A stretch of DNA of 64,000 nucleotides from Pseudomonas protegens CHA0 (GTDB taxonomy: Bacteria > Pseudomonadota > Gammaproteobacteria > Pseudomonadales > Pseudomonadaceae), in contig NC_021237.1 in the NCBI RefSeq assembly GCF_000397205.1, positions 2,543,001 through 2,607,000 of the forward strand, read 5' to 3'. This document shows positions 8,485-17,067 of this stretch, piece after piece. The position numbers were made by a program, and so were the translations under genes. Within the stretch, counting starts at the first letter, position 1. Each line of letters starts with the position of its first letter. The notes beneath the pieces are model-generated. The model searched no databases. It was not told the DNA's origin and worked only from the letters and a program-made list of their open reading frames with translations.

Positions 8485-9553
8485 GGAGCAGGGCGCTTTG
8501 CGGGGCCAGGTGCCGCTGTGCGTGCAGGGCCGTGCGTGACTCGCAGGCCAGCAGCGGCACCGCCCGTACCGAGTCGCCCGGCTGCAGTTGCAGGCGCTTG
8601 GCGGTCAGCCGGTCCACCAGCAGGCAACCCGAAACCAGGCGCCCGGGGGCGGCGGTGATGCGGCAGCTTTCCAGGCGCCGGTTGTGGATCAGCCACACCG
8701 GCGCCTGTGCGTCCGGAGTGCCCACCAGCAGGGGCAGGGTCTGGCTTTCGCGCACGCTGCGGATCTTCGCCACCTCGGCCTCGATCAGCGGCCCGCCATC
8801 GAAGATGTCGATGCAGCCCTGATGGCTGAAGCCTTCGTCGCGCAGGATGCTCACCGCCTGTTCGGTGCTGGCGTGGGCCTGGCCGATGGCGGCCTGCGCC
8901 TGGGGGCTGAGCAGGCAGGTGTACAGCGGCTGGCGCGGCATCAGTTCGGCGATGAAGGATTTGCTGCCGTGGCTGGACAGGCGATTGGCCTGCTGGAAAC
9001 CCATCTTGAAGAAGTGCCGCCCCAGGCTGTCCCAGAACGGCGAGCGGCCCTGGCTGTCGAGCTGGCCGCGCAGTTCGGCCACCAGCTTGTCGCCGAACAG
9101 CCGGGGGAATTCGGCGACAAACAGCAGGCGCGCCGTGGACAGCAGGCGGCCGGTGTAGCCCTGGCGGTGATCGCGGCGCAGGAACAGCGAGCACAGCAGC
9201 GACTGCCCGGTCATCTCGTTGCACAGGAACAGGGTCGGGATGTGCTTTTCGATGCCCAGCACCGGGGCGCTGCCGTGGGTGGTGCCGACCCGGTAGTTGT
9301 AGCAGGGCTCGCGCAGGCCGATGGCGCCGCTCAGGCCGCAGACCCCGATCACCTGCTGCTCGTCATCCTCCATGACGAACAGGTAGTCGGCATCGGCCCG
9401 CTCCACCTGGTTGGCGAAGGCTCGCTGCGCCCAGCGCACCCGATGGGCCAGGCGCTCGGGGTCGGTGGACAGGTTGTTCAGTTCGCGACAGCTGCCTTCG
9501 AGCAGGCTCAAGACCGCCGGCAGATCGGTGACGCGGATCGGACGGACGATCAT
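8480..9553 (-). CDS. arginine/ornithine N-succinyltransferase, beta (AruG)-like paralog
   Basis: A 357-residue AstA-superfamily acyltransferase, from MIVRPIRVTDLPAVL. It is closest to the AruG type: the block ADYLFVMEDDE, the GLREPCYNYRVG block, GRSPFWDSLGRHFFKMGF and FIAELMPRQPLYTC are all of that kind. The family transfers succinyl from succinyl-CoA to the alpha-amino group of arginine or ornithine. It sits apart from any aruCDB genes and is last in a cluster led by an RpiR regulator, so it is likely a specialised second copy. It starts 49 bp after the alpha-like gene. Its TAG stop is supplied by a family B repeat end. The true substrate is unknown. Confidence 0.85.
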   Translation of the reverse strand: MIVRPIRVTDLPAVLSLLEGSCRELNNLSTDPERLAHRVRWAQRAFANQVERADADYLFVMEDDEQQVIGVCGLSGAIGLREPCYNYRVGTTHGSAPVLGIEKHIPTLFLCNEMTGQSLLCSLFLRRDHRQGYTGRLLSTARLLFVAEFPRLFGDKLVAELRGQLDSQGRSPFWDSLGRHFFKMGFQQANRLSSHGSKSFIAELMPRQPLYTCLLSPQAQAAIGQAHASTEQAVSILRDEGFSHQGCIDIFDGGPLIEAEVAKIRSVRESQTLPLLVGTPDAQAPVWLIHNRRLESCRITAAPGRLVSGCLLVDRLTAKRLQLQPGDSVRAVPLLACESRTALHAQRHLAPQSALLL

Positions 9554-9602
9554 TGGCGGGCTCCTGGCAATGACGCCGGGCAGGGGGGCAACAGGGGCCG
9601 GT

Positions 9603-10619
9603 TCATAAGGCAACGCTCCGTACCGGCTCGCCCGGCGCCAGTTGCAGGGCCTGGAACATGGCCGGGTCGAGGCCGATTTCAGCGCCCGGGGCGGTGTCCA
9701 GCGCCGCGACTATGGCGCGAAAGCCCTGCAGCCGCTCGTTGCTCAGCAGCCACTGCTGGCCCTGGCCGCTCTGGGGGCTGGGGTAGCTGGTGGCGACCCG
9801 GCTCTGGGCGATCGAGCGCAGTTGGTGGCTGCGCCCCTGCAGGGTCGGCCCGGCATCGAACAGGTCGACGTACTGGGTCGGCGCGAAGCCTTCGTCGATC
9901 AGGATCTGGCAGGCCTCCCGGGCATCCGGGTGAACCTGGCCGATGCAGTCCTGGGCCGCCTGCGCCAGCATCGGGATGTACAGCGGATACTGGGGCATCA
10001 GTTCGGCGAGAAAGCCGCGGCCCTGCAGGGCGCACAGGCGCTCGGCCTCGACATAGGGCAGGTCGAAGAAGTGCTGGCCCACGGCTTGCCAGAACGGCGA
10101 CTCGCCGTTGGCGTCGCTGTAGCCGACGATCTCGCTGATGCAGCTGTCGGCGAAGCGCTGGGGGTGGGCGGCGATGAACAGCAACCGCCCGCGGGAGGTG
10201 AGCTGGGCCAGTGGCGTACCGCCCAGCGGCGGGTCGACATGGAAGCTGCGCAGCAGGGTCTGTTCGCTGAGGTCGTGGCACAGCGACAGGGTGGGCACCC
10301 CGTGCTGGATGTTCAGCTCCCGGGAACTGCTGATGAACGGGCGGTTGCGCAGGCTGTAGAACGGGCTGGCAAAACCGGCAGTGGCGAGGATGTCCGAGCA
10401 GCCGCGCAACTGGCCGCTGTCGAGGTCCTCGAGCACCAGGAAATAGTTCTCCGGGCCCTGGCTGGCCTCGCTCTTGGCGAAGGAGGCCTGGGAATCGAGG
10501 ATCTTGTCCCGCAGGCAGGTTTCGTCAGCCACCAGGGAGGTGACGCCCAGCAGGCGTTCGCGGGCCAGGCGCCGCAGTTGGGGCAGATCGGATAACGCCA
10601 CCGGACGCAAGGCCAGCAT
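9603..10619 (-). CDS. arginine/ornithine N-succinyltransferase, alpha (AruF)-like paralog
   Basis: A 338-residue protein of the same superfamily as the next gene but of AruF type: MLALRPVALSDLPQL, ENYFLVLEDL, ASPFYSLRNRPF, ISEIVGYSDANGESPFWQ, FLAELMPQYPLYIP and SIAQSR at the end of the catalytic core. Together with the beta-like gene it should form the heteromeric enzyme. About 50 C-terminal residues beyond the AruF core (from SYPSPQSGQG) resemble the tail region of AruG and are not usual for AruF as I know it. It lies 172 bp downstream of the APC permease. This is presumably not the housekeeping AST-pathway copy, because no AruC, AruD, AruB or AruE homolog is nearby. Confidence 0.85.
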   Translation of the reverse strand: MLALRPVALSDLPQLRRLARERLLGVTSLVADETCLRDKILDSQASFAKSEASQGPENYFLVLEDLDSGQLRGCSDILATAGFASPFYSLRNRPFISSSRELNIQHGVPTLSLCHDLSEQTLLRSFHVDPPLGGTPLAQLTSRGRLLFIAAHPQRFADSCISEIVGYSDANGESPFWQAVGQHFFDLPYVEAERLCALQGRGFLAELMPQYPLYIPMLAQAAQDCIGQVHPDAREACQILIDEGFAPTQYVDLFDAGPTLQGRSHQLRSIAQSRVATSYPSPQSGQGQQWLLSNERLQGFRAIVAALDTAPGAEIGLDPAMFQALQLAPGEPVRSVAL

Positions 10620-10791
10620 GGGTGTACTCCTGTATCAAGGGCCGCTTGCCCCGGGGGGCAGGCACTGGCCAGACATCACTGTCGGTTACCACGCAGTTCC
10701 ACGGCCGCGGCATCCGGCGGCCAGTCCCCGGGCCGCTCTTGCTGGCAGCGCCGGGATTGGCGCGACGCCCTGGGGCGCCGCGCGGGTGCAA

Positions 10792-12141
10792 CTAGTGCTT
10801 GAGCGGGTCGGGCAGGGCGGCGCCGCTGCCCAGCTTGTTCAGCAGGAACAGGTAGACCAGCCCGGCAAGGATCCAGATGGCGCCGAGTTTCTGCGCATCC
10901 ACGCCCATGTTGTACATGATGGCGCTGACGATCACGAAGCCGATTACCGGGCAGATCAGGTGGCGCACCACCTGGCCGGACTTCTGCCGGCGCCAGTAGA
11001 AATTGATCACGGTGATGTGCAGCAGCATGAAGCCGCTCAGGGCGCCGAAGTTGACCAGGGAGGTCAGGGTGTCCACCGAGTTGATGAACAGGTAGCAGAT
11101 CAGCAGCGACAGCACCGCCACCAGGTAGATGCTGATGTGCGGGGTGTTGTGCTTGGGGTGGACCTTGGCCAGCACCTTAGGCAGCTTGCCGTCGCGGGCC
11201 ATGCCGAACAGCAGGCGCGATACCGCGGCCTGCGAGGTGATGGCCACCGCCACGCCCCAGGCCAGCGCGGTGGCCACTCCGGTGAGGGTCGCCAGCCAGC
11301 TGCCGGCGGCCAGTTCGGCGATTTCATAGAAGGCGGTGTCGGCGGACTTGAAGCCCATGCCGGCGGCCAGGTCGGTGGCGATCCAGGTCTGTACCACGAA
11401 GATCGCGCCCATCACCACCAGGGTGATCAGCGCGGCGCGGCCGACGCTGCGGCCCGGGTCGCCCTTGACCTCTTCGGCGAGCGTGGAGATGGCATCGAAG
11501 CCGAGGAACGACAGCACCGCAATCGAGACGCCCTGCATCAGCATGCCGAAGTGGAAGTTCTCCGGGTTGTACAGCGGCGCCAGGGTCAGCTGGCCGTTGC
11601 CGGCGCCACCGTGCAGGGCATTCCAGGCGTAGAACAGGAAGATCCCCAGGACCGCCAGTTGCGCCAGCAGGAACAGGATGTTCATCCGCGCGGTGAAGGT
11701 GATGCCGCGCAGGTTGACGAAGGTGGCGCTGACCAGGAACGCCAGGATGAAGCCGACCTTGGGCACTTCCGGGTACAGGTGGTTGAGCGCCATGGCCGCG
11801 TAGACGTAGAGCAGCGGCGGGATCAGCAGGTAGTCCAGGAGCATCAGCCAGCCGGCAAGAAAGCCCACATGGGGGTTGAGGCCGCGCTGGGCGTAGGAAT
11901 ACACCGAACCGGCGATGGGAAAGGCGCGGGCCATGGCGCCGTAGCTCAGGGCGGTGAAGACCATCGCCACCATGCCGATGATGTAGGCCAGGGGCACCAT
12001 GCCCGGGGCTTCCTGGTTGACGTAGCCGTAGACCCCGAACGGGGCGATGGGAATCATGAAAATCATCCCGTAGACCACCAGGTCACGCAGGCTCAGCCCG
12101 CGCTTGAGTTCCTGTTTGTAGCCGAATTCTTCAATCTCCAT
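10792..12141 (-). CDS. APC-family amino acid/amine permease
   Basis: A 449-residue inner-membrane transporter with about 12 hydrophobic helices. The N-terminal motif GLSLRDLVVYGMIFMIPIAP and the FLGFDAISTLAEE block are typical of the amino acid-polyamine-organocation family; putrescine importers of the PuuP group look similar. The ATG at 12141 has AAGGAG 9 bp upstream; an in-frame start at 12252 was rejected. It stands between the formylglutamate-hydrolase-like gene and the succinyltransferase pair, so it probably imports the substrate of the cluster. The ligand is not evident from sequence. Confidence 0.88.
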   Translation of the reverse strand: MEIEEFGYKQELKRGLSLRDLVVYGMIFMIPIAPFGVYGYVNQEAPGMVPLAYIIGMVAMVFTALSYGAMARAFPIAGSVYSYAQRGLNPHVGFLAGWLMLLDYLLIPPLLYVYAAMALNHLYPEVPKVGFILAFLVSATFVNLRGITFTARMNILFLLAQLAVLGIFLFYAWNALHGGAGNGQLTLAPLYNPENFHFGMLMQGVSIAVLSFLGFDAISTLAEEVKGDPGRSVGRAALITLVVMGAIFVVQTWIATDLAAGMGFKSADTAFYEIAELAAGSWLATLTGVATALAWGVAVAITSQAAVSRLLFGMARDGKLPKVLAKVHPKHNTPHISIYLVAVLSLLICYLFINSVDTLTSLVNFGALSGFMLLHITVINFYWRRQKSGQVVRHLICPVIGFVIVSAIMYNMGVDAQKLGAIWILAGLVYLFLLNKLGSGAALPDPLKH

Positions 12142-12356
12142 GAAGCCGTTCTCCTTGAGCCTGTGTAAGTGGGTAAAGGCGGGGCCCTGCGGGTCGTCAT
12201 TGACACCTCGGGCCGCGCTTTCGTGTTTGAACCTGGCAGGGTTTAAAGACACACCACAGCGGTTTTTCTAGTTGTTGTACCGGTCCTGCAAACAGCGTTT
12301 TGGCGCGCCGGGTGAGTCCTTCGGGGCGCGCCGGTGAAACCTTCCTCTCGCCGCGG
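12142..12356. other. intercistronic gap inside the RpiR cluster
   Basis: A gap of 215 bp without a gene. It holds a short palindrome-rich stretch around 12296-12330 (GGCGCGCCGGGTG..GGGGCGCGCCGGTG) that could be a processing or attenuation hairpin for the downstream permease. I see no clear promoter. Confidence 0.3.
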
Positions 12357-13118
12357 CTACAGCAGCGGCGCCAGTGTATCGCTCCAGTGCTGCACCGCTT
12401 CAGGGGTACGCAGCAGATCGTTGCGCACCTCGATCAATACCGACGCCAGGCCACGGGCGTCGCCGTGCACCGGCACGGTCATGTCGCTCAACGGATCGAT
12501 CTCGTAGGGCTGGTTGCCCGCCACCTTGATCGGCAGCCTCCACAGCCCTTCGAGGATCCGCGCCGCGTAGTCGGTGGCGCTGCCATACAGCACGCCGATT
12601 TCCAGCGCGCGCGGCTGCCCGTAGTAGACCGGGGTGAAGCTGTGGATCCCCACCACCCGCACTTCACGGCCCTGGGCCAGGCGCCGGTCGATGATCCTTT
12701 GCAGGCGCTGGTGAAACGGCGTGAACAGCTGCTGGCGGCGGTACTCGCGAGTGGCCTCGTCCAGCTGCTGGTTGCCCGGCACCTGATAGATCTCGCTTTG
12801 CAGCGGGATGCTGTCGGGGGCGTGGCGCGGCCGGTTGAGGTCGATCAGCAGGCGCGAGTAATTGGCCGCGATCAGGGTCGCGCCCAGGGCCTGGGACAGG
12901 CTTTGGGCCAGTTCCAGGGCGCCCGGGTCCCAGGCGATGTGTTCGCGGGCCGCCAGCGGGTCCAGGCCCAGGTCGTGCAGGGCCGGTGGAATGTAGTGGC
13001 TGGCGTGTTCGCACACCAGAATCAGCGGGTGCTCGGAGTCTTCACGGATCAGGCGGTAGGCCGGCTCGGTGTAGAACCCCAGCTCGGCGGATTTAGTACA
13101 GGTGTCCATAGTGCTCAC
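12357..13118 (-). CDS. N-formylglutamate amidohydrolase-like hydrolase
   Basis: About 253 residues. Shows the family's N-terminal motif LILVCEHASHYIPP (residues 32-45), then HIAWDPGA (60-67), RLLIDLNRP and VGIHSFTPVY, which carry the usual metal and substrate contacts. HutG-type enzymes hydrolyse N-formylglutamate to formate and glutamate, but this group is broad and no hut genes are present. The GTG at 13118 overlaps the ligase gene by 26 bp; an ATG at 13109 is the alternative start. The position in the cluster suggests it releases an acyl or formyl group from a glutamate-like intermediate. The reaction is an inference. Confidence 0.82.
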   Translation of the reverse strand: MSTMDTCTKSAELGFYTEPAYRLIREDSEHPLILVCEHASHYIPPALHDLGLDPLAAREHIAWDPGALELAQSLSQALGATLIAANYSRLLIDLNRPRHAPDSIPLQSEIYQVPGNQQLDEATREYRRQQLFTPFHQRLQRIIDRRLAQGREVRVVGIHSFTPVYYGQPRALEIGVLYGSATDYAARILEGLWRLPIKVAGNQPYEIDPLSDMTVPVHGDARGLASVLIEVRNDLLRTPEAVQHWSDTLAPLL

Positions 13119-14448
13119 AGAGTTGGGCAGCGGTCAGGTGCTCGGTCAGGGACACTTCCTTTTGTTTGACGGCGAAGTAGGTGGCCAGCAGGTCCTGGGG
13201 CAGGAACTGCAGCAGTTCAGTGTTGCCGCGCAGGCATTCCAGGGCCTGGGGCAGGGAGCCCGGCAGCGGCACGATGCCACTGGCCAGGCGTTGCTCGGCG
13301 CTCAGGTCCGAGGGTGCCTTGTCGGTCACCGCATTGAGCACCCGTTGCTGTTCGAGGCCCAGGCGCCCGGCCATCAGGATGACCGCCATGGCCAGGTGCG
13401 GCGAGGCGGTGGCATCCAGGGCGCGGAATTCCAGGTTGTACTGCGGCGCCACCGGCTTGCCGCCCAGGCTCAGGGTCGGGCAGATGCGCAGCGAGGCTTC
13501 GCGGTTGCGCAGGCCCAGGCAGGCGTAGGAGGCGCTCCAGTGATGGGGCTGCAGGCGCTGGTAGGAAATCGGCGTCGGCGCGGTGAAGGCGCACAGCGCC
13601 GGCAGGTGCCTGAGCACCCCGGCGGCCCAGTGCTGGCCCAGGCTCGACAGGTCGTCGCCACTCACCGCGTGGGGGTCGTAGAGCAGTGGCTCGCCGTCCA
13701 GGTTTTGCAGACTCAGGTGCAGGTGCACCCCGTTGCACACCGCGTCGTCGGCAGTCTTGGGCGCGAAGCTGACCCGGTGCCCCAGTTGCCGGGCGATTTC
13801 CCGGGTGATCTCGCGCACGTTCACCGCCCGGTCGGCAGCGGCCAGGCCCTGGGTCGGCCGGCAGGTGATCTCGTACTGCTGCTTGCCGTATTCGGGGAGG
13901 AACATTTCCGGTTCGGCGCCGGCGGCCCGCAACGCCGCCAGCAGCCAGCCACCGAAGGCCGCGCCCTGGCGCTGGGCTTCCAGGGAGAAGGCCAGGTGTT
14001 CGCGCTGGCCGGTGCCGGTGTCGAGGTTGAATTCATGCTCGAAGGCCGCGGTGATCTGGATGCCCAGCTCGCGGTAGCGCTCGATTTCCTTGCGCAGCAG
14101 GGTGCGCGGGCAGGCCGCCCAGGGCGTGCCGTCGGTCTCGCAGATGTCGGCGTGGATGAAATCCAGCGGCGCCGCGCTGGCATCCGGCCCGGCGCCGACA
14201 CTGACCCGGCTGTCCAGGTCGGGGATCAGTCGCAGGTCGCCATAGGCGCCCCAGGGGTTGTCCTCGGCGATCAGGTCCTGGGGCGTCAGCGCGCTGTTGG
14301 CCGGCACCCAGCCGCAGCCGCCGACCTTGTAGCGCTCCAGTTCGTCGCTGGGAAAGGAGCGGCCACGGGTGACGCCGATCAGGTCGGTGGTGACGATGCT
14401 GGTCATGGCCACCGGGGTCAGGGCCTCGATGCCCTGGCCGCGGCTCAT
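13093..14448 (-). CDS. glutamine-synthetase-like ligase (gamma-glutamylamide synthetase group)
   Basis: A 451-residue class I GS fold. The active-site landmarks are present: AAFEHEFNL (Glu137/Glu139), KQQYEITCRP (Glu193), NGVHLHLSL (His244), the GLRNREASLRI arginine loop, and YNLEFRALDATASPHLAMA with the late glutamate. The tyrosine-adenylylation region of the housekeeping enzyme is not obvious. Proteins like this join glutamate to amines (PauA/PuuA-type) or act on related acids. ATG at 14448 overlaps the stop of the cysteine hydrolase (ATGA), so translation is coupled; the 510-residue extension lies inside that gene and was rejected. In this cluster it presumably activates or traps the imported amine. 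Confidence 0.85.
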   Translation of the reverse strand: MSRGQGIEALTPVAMTSIVTTDLIGVTRGRSFPSDELERYKVGGCGWVPANSALTPQDLIAEDNPWGAYGDLRLIPDLDSRVSVGAGPDASAAPLDFIHADICETDGTPWAACPRTLLRKEIERYRELGIQITAAFEHEFNLDTGTGQREHLAFSLEAQRQGAAFGGWLLAALRAAGAEPEMFLPEYGKQQYEITCRPTQGLAAADRAVNVREITREIARQLGHRVSFAPKTADDAVCNGVHLHLSLQNLDGEPLLYDPHAVSGDDLSSLGQHWAAGVLRHLPALCAFTAPTPISYQRLQPHHWSASYACLGLRNREASLRICPTLSLGGKPVAPQYNLEFRALDATASPHLAMAVILMAGRLGLEQQRVLNAVTDKAPSDLSAEQRLASGIVPLPGSLPQALECLRGNTELLQFLPQDLLATYFAVKQKEVSLTEHLTAAQLCEHYGHLY

Positions 14449-15089
14449 CCGCGGATCTCCCGCAGGCGGCCGAGCACGGTGTCGGTGTCGGTGATCCAGC
14501 AGTAGCCCTTGATTGCGTTGAGGCAGGCCTGGTGCCGGGTATCGCCGTAGGTGGCGCAGGCATCTTCCACCAGGGTCACCAGGTAGCCGCGGTCGGCGGC
14601 GTCGCGCACGGCCATGTCCACGCACTGGTCGGTGACGATCCCGGCGATGATCAGGTGGCGGGTTTCCAGGTTGCGCAGCACGTAGTCGATGTTGGTGGAG
14701 TTGAACACCCCGGAGGAGGTCTTGGGCAGCACGATCTCGTTTTCAACCGGTTCGAGCTCGGCAATGATCGCCGCCTGGGGGCTGCCCTTGGGCAGGTGCA
14801 TGTCCGACAGCTTGTGGTCCAGGGAGCGGTCACGGCCATCGGCGGTCAGGCTTTCGATAATGGTGTGCAGCACGTTCTGCCGCGCCTCGCGCACCGCCGC
14901 CAGCAGCCGTTGCTGGTTGGGGATCACCCGCTCTCGTGCGCGCTTGAGAAAGGCCTCGCCCTCGGGCCCTTGCAGGTGCGGGTCGAACTGCGGTTCAAGC
15001 CACGCCCGCTGCATGTCCACCAGCAGCAGGGCGGTGTGGTCGACGACGAAGGGCAGGTCCCGGGGCGAACGGTGGGGCAGGCTGAACAT
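14445..15089 (-). CDS. isochorismatase-family cysteine hydrolase
   Basis: A 214-residue amidohydrolase of the cysteine-hydrolase superfamily. The catalytic triad is Asp25 (LLLVDMQRAW), Lys123 (VLPKTSSG) and Cys156 (GIVTDQCVDMAVRDA). Known relatives hydrolyse nicotinamide, biuret, maleamate or carbamoyl amides; true isochorismatase is unlikely without siderophore genes nearby. It begins 2 bp after the RpiR gene ends and overlaps the ligase by 4 bp, so all three are one transcript. The likely job is to split an amide or carbamoyl group in the pathway of the cluster. Confidence 0.85.
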   Translation of the reverse strand: MFSLPHRSPRDLPFVVDHTALLLVDMQRAWLEPQFDPHLQGPEGEAFLKRARERVIPNQQRLLAAVREARQNVLHTIIESLTADGRDRSLDHKLSDMHLPKGSPQAAIIAELEPVENEIVLPKTSSGVFNSTNIDYVLRNLETRHLIIAGIVTDQCVDMAVRDAADRGYLVTLVEDACATYGDTRHQACLNAIKGYCWITDTDTVLGRLREIRG

Positions 15090-15091
15090 CC

Positions 15092-15946
15092 TTATTTTTC
15101 CTCCAGCACATGGGTAGCAAATTCCGCCCGCAGGGCATCGATGCCCTCCAGGCGTTGATCAAGATGAGGGCTGCGCGGGGTCAGGCAGGCGACCAGCGCC
15201 TCGACCTGGGCCAGCGCCGGCACCAGGGTGTCGAATGGCGACAAGGATTCCACCGGTGCACTGATGACCAGGTCCGCCAGCTCCCGCAGCGGCGAGGCAT
15301 AGATATCGGTGAACAGCACCACCCGGGCGTTGCGTGCCTTGACCGCACTGGCCACGCGCATGGCCTGGGACTGGTAGCGGCGGTAGTCGAACAGCAGCAC
15401 CAGGTCCTGGCGCTGGACATCGAACAGGCGGTCCGGCAGTTGGGCGTTGTCGTCAAGGAAGAAACAGCCCGGGCGCATCAGCCGCAGGTGGTTGAACAGG
15501 TAGAGGGCGAGGAAGCTGCTGAAGCGGCCGCCGAAGCAGTACACCGAATGCCGGCTGTCCAGCAGCCAGTCCATGAGCACGCGGATGTCTTCGGGCTGGG
15601 TCAGGGCCTGGGTGTCCTGCAGTACGCGCTGGCTGTCGGCCAGGTAGCGGCCCCAGGTATCGCCCTGGGCCACTTGCGAACGCGGGCGCAGCAGGGTGCT
15701 GGGGGAGCGCAGGCGGTCATCCATGTCACTGAGCAGGGCTTCCTGGAATTCGCCGTAGCCGCTGAAACCGAGCTTCTTCACCAGGCGCACGATGGTCGGA
15801 TCGCTGACCCCGGCGTGTTCCGCCAGGCGTGACATCGGCCCCAGCCCATTGCGCGGGTAGTGATCGAGCAGGGCCCGCACGACCTTGCGCTCGGAGGGCG
15901 TGAGGTCGAGGGCGGGGTCGGTGATCAGGTCTCTGAGAGAGGGCAT
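15092..15946 (-). CDS. RpiR-family transcriptional regulator, first gene of the catabolic cluster
   Basis: A 284-residue protein with an N-terminal HTH_6 domain (LTPSERKVVRALLDHYPRNG, then AEHAGVSDPTIVRLVKKLGF) and a C-terminal SIS domain from about residue 120 (VYCFGGRFSSFLALY, DLVLLFDYRRY, VVLFTDIYASPLRELAD). SIS domains in this family usually sense phosphosugars, but the amino-acid linked members sense other ligands. ATG at 15946 with AAGG 8 bp upstream. It leads the operon and so is probably autoregulated through the AT-rich palindrome just upstream. The regulated genes are likely the six behind it. Confidence 0.88.
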   Translation of the reverse strand: MPSLRDLITDPALDLTPSERKVVRALLDHYPRNGLGPMSRLAEHAGVSDPTIVRLVKKLGFSGYGEFQEALLSDMDDRLRSPSTLLRPRSQVAQGDTWGRYLADSQRVLQDTQALTQPEDIRVLMDWLLDSRHSVYCFGGRFSSFLALYLFNHLRLMRPGCFFLDDNAQLPDRLFDVQRQDLVLLFDYRRYQSQAMRVASAVKARNARVVLFTDIYASPLRELADLVISAPVESLSPFDTLVPALAQVEALVACLTPRSPHLDQRLEGIDALRAEFATHVLEEK

Positions 15947-15976
15947 CGGGGTGCCTTGGAAAGTGATGTCGTTTTT

Positions 15977-15996
15977 ATTTCATAAAATGGCGAAAT
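15977..15996. promoter_or_regulatory. candidate RpiR operator/promoter region
   Basis: An inverted repeat ATTTC-N10-GAAAT in a conspicuously AT-rich stretch (about 15970-16040) directly upstream of the rpiR start. It is the only such AT-rich island near the cluster, so operator and promoter are likely here. Assignment is by position and symmetry only. Confidence 0.4.
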
Positions 15997-16300
15997 GGAT
16001 ATTTATGTAATAGACGCTACATGTCTAGTGAATTTTCCTCTGATATCAAATTGCCCTGAAATGGGGCGGTTTCAGGTGGGAATCTGTTGTTGGCGGGGCG
16101 GGAAGCCACGGTGCGGGACGCAGGGGAGCGATCGCAACAGGGTCTGGCTTACGCCGAGCAGGCCGAATACAGTGGCGCGACCGCACCGGACAGGCACCGG
16201 CGTGCTGTTTTGCAATGAACCTTGGAGGCGGTTGCAGCAAAGATGTTGCATCTGCCCGGCCCGTGTAGGTTTGCCAATCGATAACGCCAGAGTAAACACC

Positions 16301-16876
16301 GTGCAGGCCACCCGTCTGACCCTGATCTGCCATGCCCGTACCGCCGCCCAGAAGCTGGCGCGTTTTCCCCGGGACGAACCCCTGGAGCTGGACTGGCAAG
16401 CCCAGGCCCTGAGCCGCGCCGGTGATTTCAAGCGCAGCATCCGGGTGTTGTGCGGGCCCGAGCTGCGTACCCGCCAGAGCGCCCAGCTGTTCAGCGCCGA
16501 GCATGAGGTGCAGGACGCCTTGCGTGACTGTGATTTCGGCGCCTGGCAGGGGCTGCGCATCGATGAACTGCAAGAGCGTGAACCCGAGGCGCTGCAGGCC
16601 TGGCTCAGGGACCCGCAGCTGGCGCCACCGGGAGGCGAATCCCTGGCCCAGTTGTGCCAGCGCGTGTCGCAATGGCTGGAGGTCATGGCGCAGCGCCCGG
16701 GCCACTGGCTGGCGGTGACCCATCCCTTCGTCATCCGCGCCGTGCTGGTGCAGGTGCTGCAGGCGCCGCTGGCCAGCTTCAACCAGATCGACATCGAGCC
16801 CCTGTCCCGGCTCGACCTGAGCCACGCCGGCCGCTGGCGCCTGCGCCTGCCCGGCCCCCCGACGCCATCCCGGTAG
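16301..16876 (+). CDS. histidine-phosphatase-family protein with altered RHG motif (CobC-like position)
   Basis: A 191-residue phosphoglycerate-mutase-fold protein. The phosphohistidine motif, normally RHG, reads CHA (His11 kept, arginine replaced by Cys10). Downstream elements are normal: GPELRTRQSA, DFGAWQG and the second histidine in VTHPFVIRAVL. The GTG at 16301 begins the conserved region; the in-frame sequence back to 15995 shows no family similarity and was rejected, and the ribosome site is weak. It lies upstream of cobF on the same strand, so a role as alpha-ribazole-phosphate phosphatase (CobC-like) is possible. Loss of the first arginine casts doubt on catalysis. TAG stop comes from a family B repeat end. 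Confidence 0.7.
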   Translation: MQATRLTLICHARTAAQKLARFPRDEPLELDWQAQALSRAGDFKRSIRVLCGPELRTRQSAQLFSAEHEVQDALRDCDFGAWQGLRIDELQEREPEALQAWLRDPQLAPPGGESLAQLCQRVSQWLEVMAQRPGHWLAVTHPFVIRAVLVQVLQAPLASFNQIDIEPLSRLDLSHAGRWRLRLPGPPTPSR

Positions 16877-17002
16877 CCGCTGCCGAGCCCGCGAGGCTGC
16901 GCAAAGGCCCCGGGGGCCTTGCCTGGCCATCTCCAGCCGGACATGCGACGGCCTCCAGGCCAGCATCGCCGCGCCGATGCCCGCCGCCCCAGAGGGCTAC
17001 AG
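16873..17002. repeat. family B intergenic repeat, copy 2 (diverged)
   Basis: Begins GGTAGCCGCTGCCGAGCCC, with the block GAGGCTGCGCAAAGGCC, and ends near AGGGCTACAG. The right half is diverged from the other copies. Its left end supplies the stop codon of the histidine-phosphatase gene (TAG at 16874-16876). Confidence 0.65.
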
Positions 17003-17067
17003 AAGCATTTCTCATCAGGCCAAAGCGCCGCATACTGGCCCGCTGGCAAAACAGCGAGAGCAAGCCC

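Noticed and set aside
14445..15089. Isochorismatase for siderophore synthesis
   Set aside because: No entA, entC, pch or other siderophore genes nearby; the family is a broad amidase group and the neighbours are amino-acid type.
15995..16300. N-terminal extension of the histidine phosphatase and possible small ORF
   Set aside because: The 102 extra residues have no similarity and cross the likely promoter of the RpiR operon; the conserved domain begins at the GTG at 16301.
15947..16300. Search for a cobalamin riboswitch before the histidine phosphatase and cobF genes
   Set aside because: No B12 box (AAGCCCGGAGACCGGCCTG-like) or CCCGCAACGG core on either strand here.
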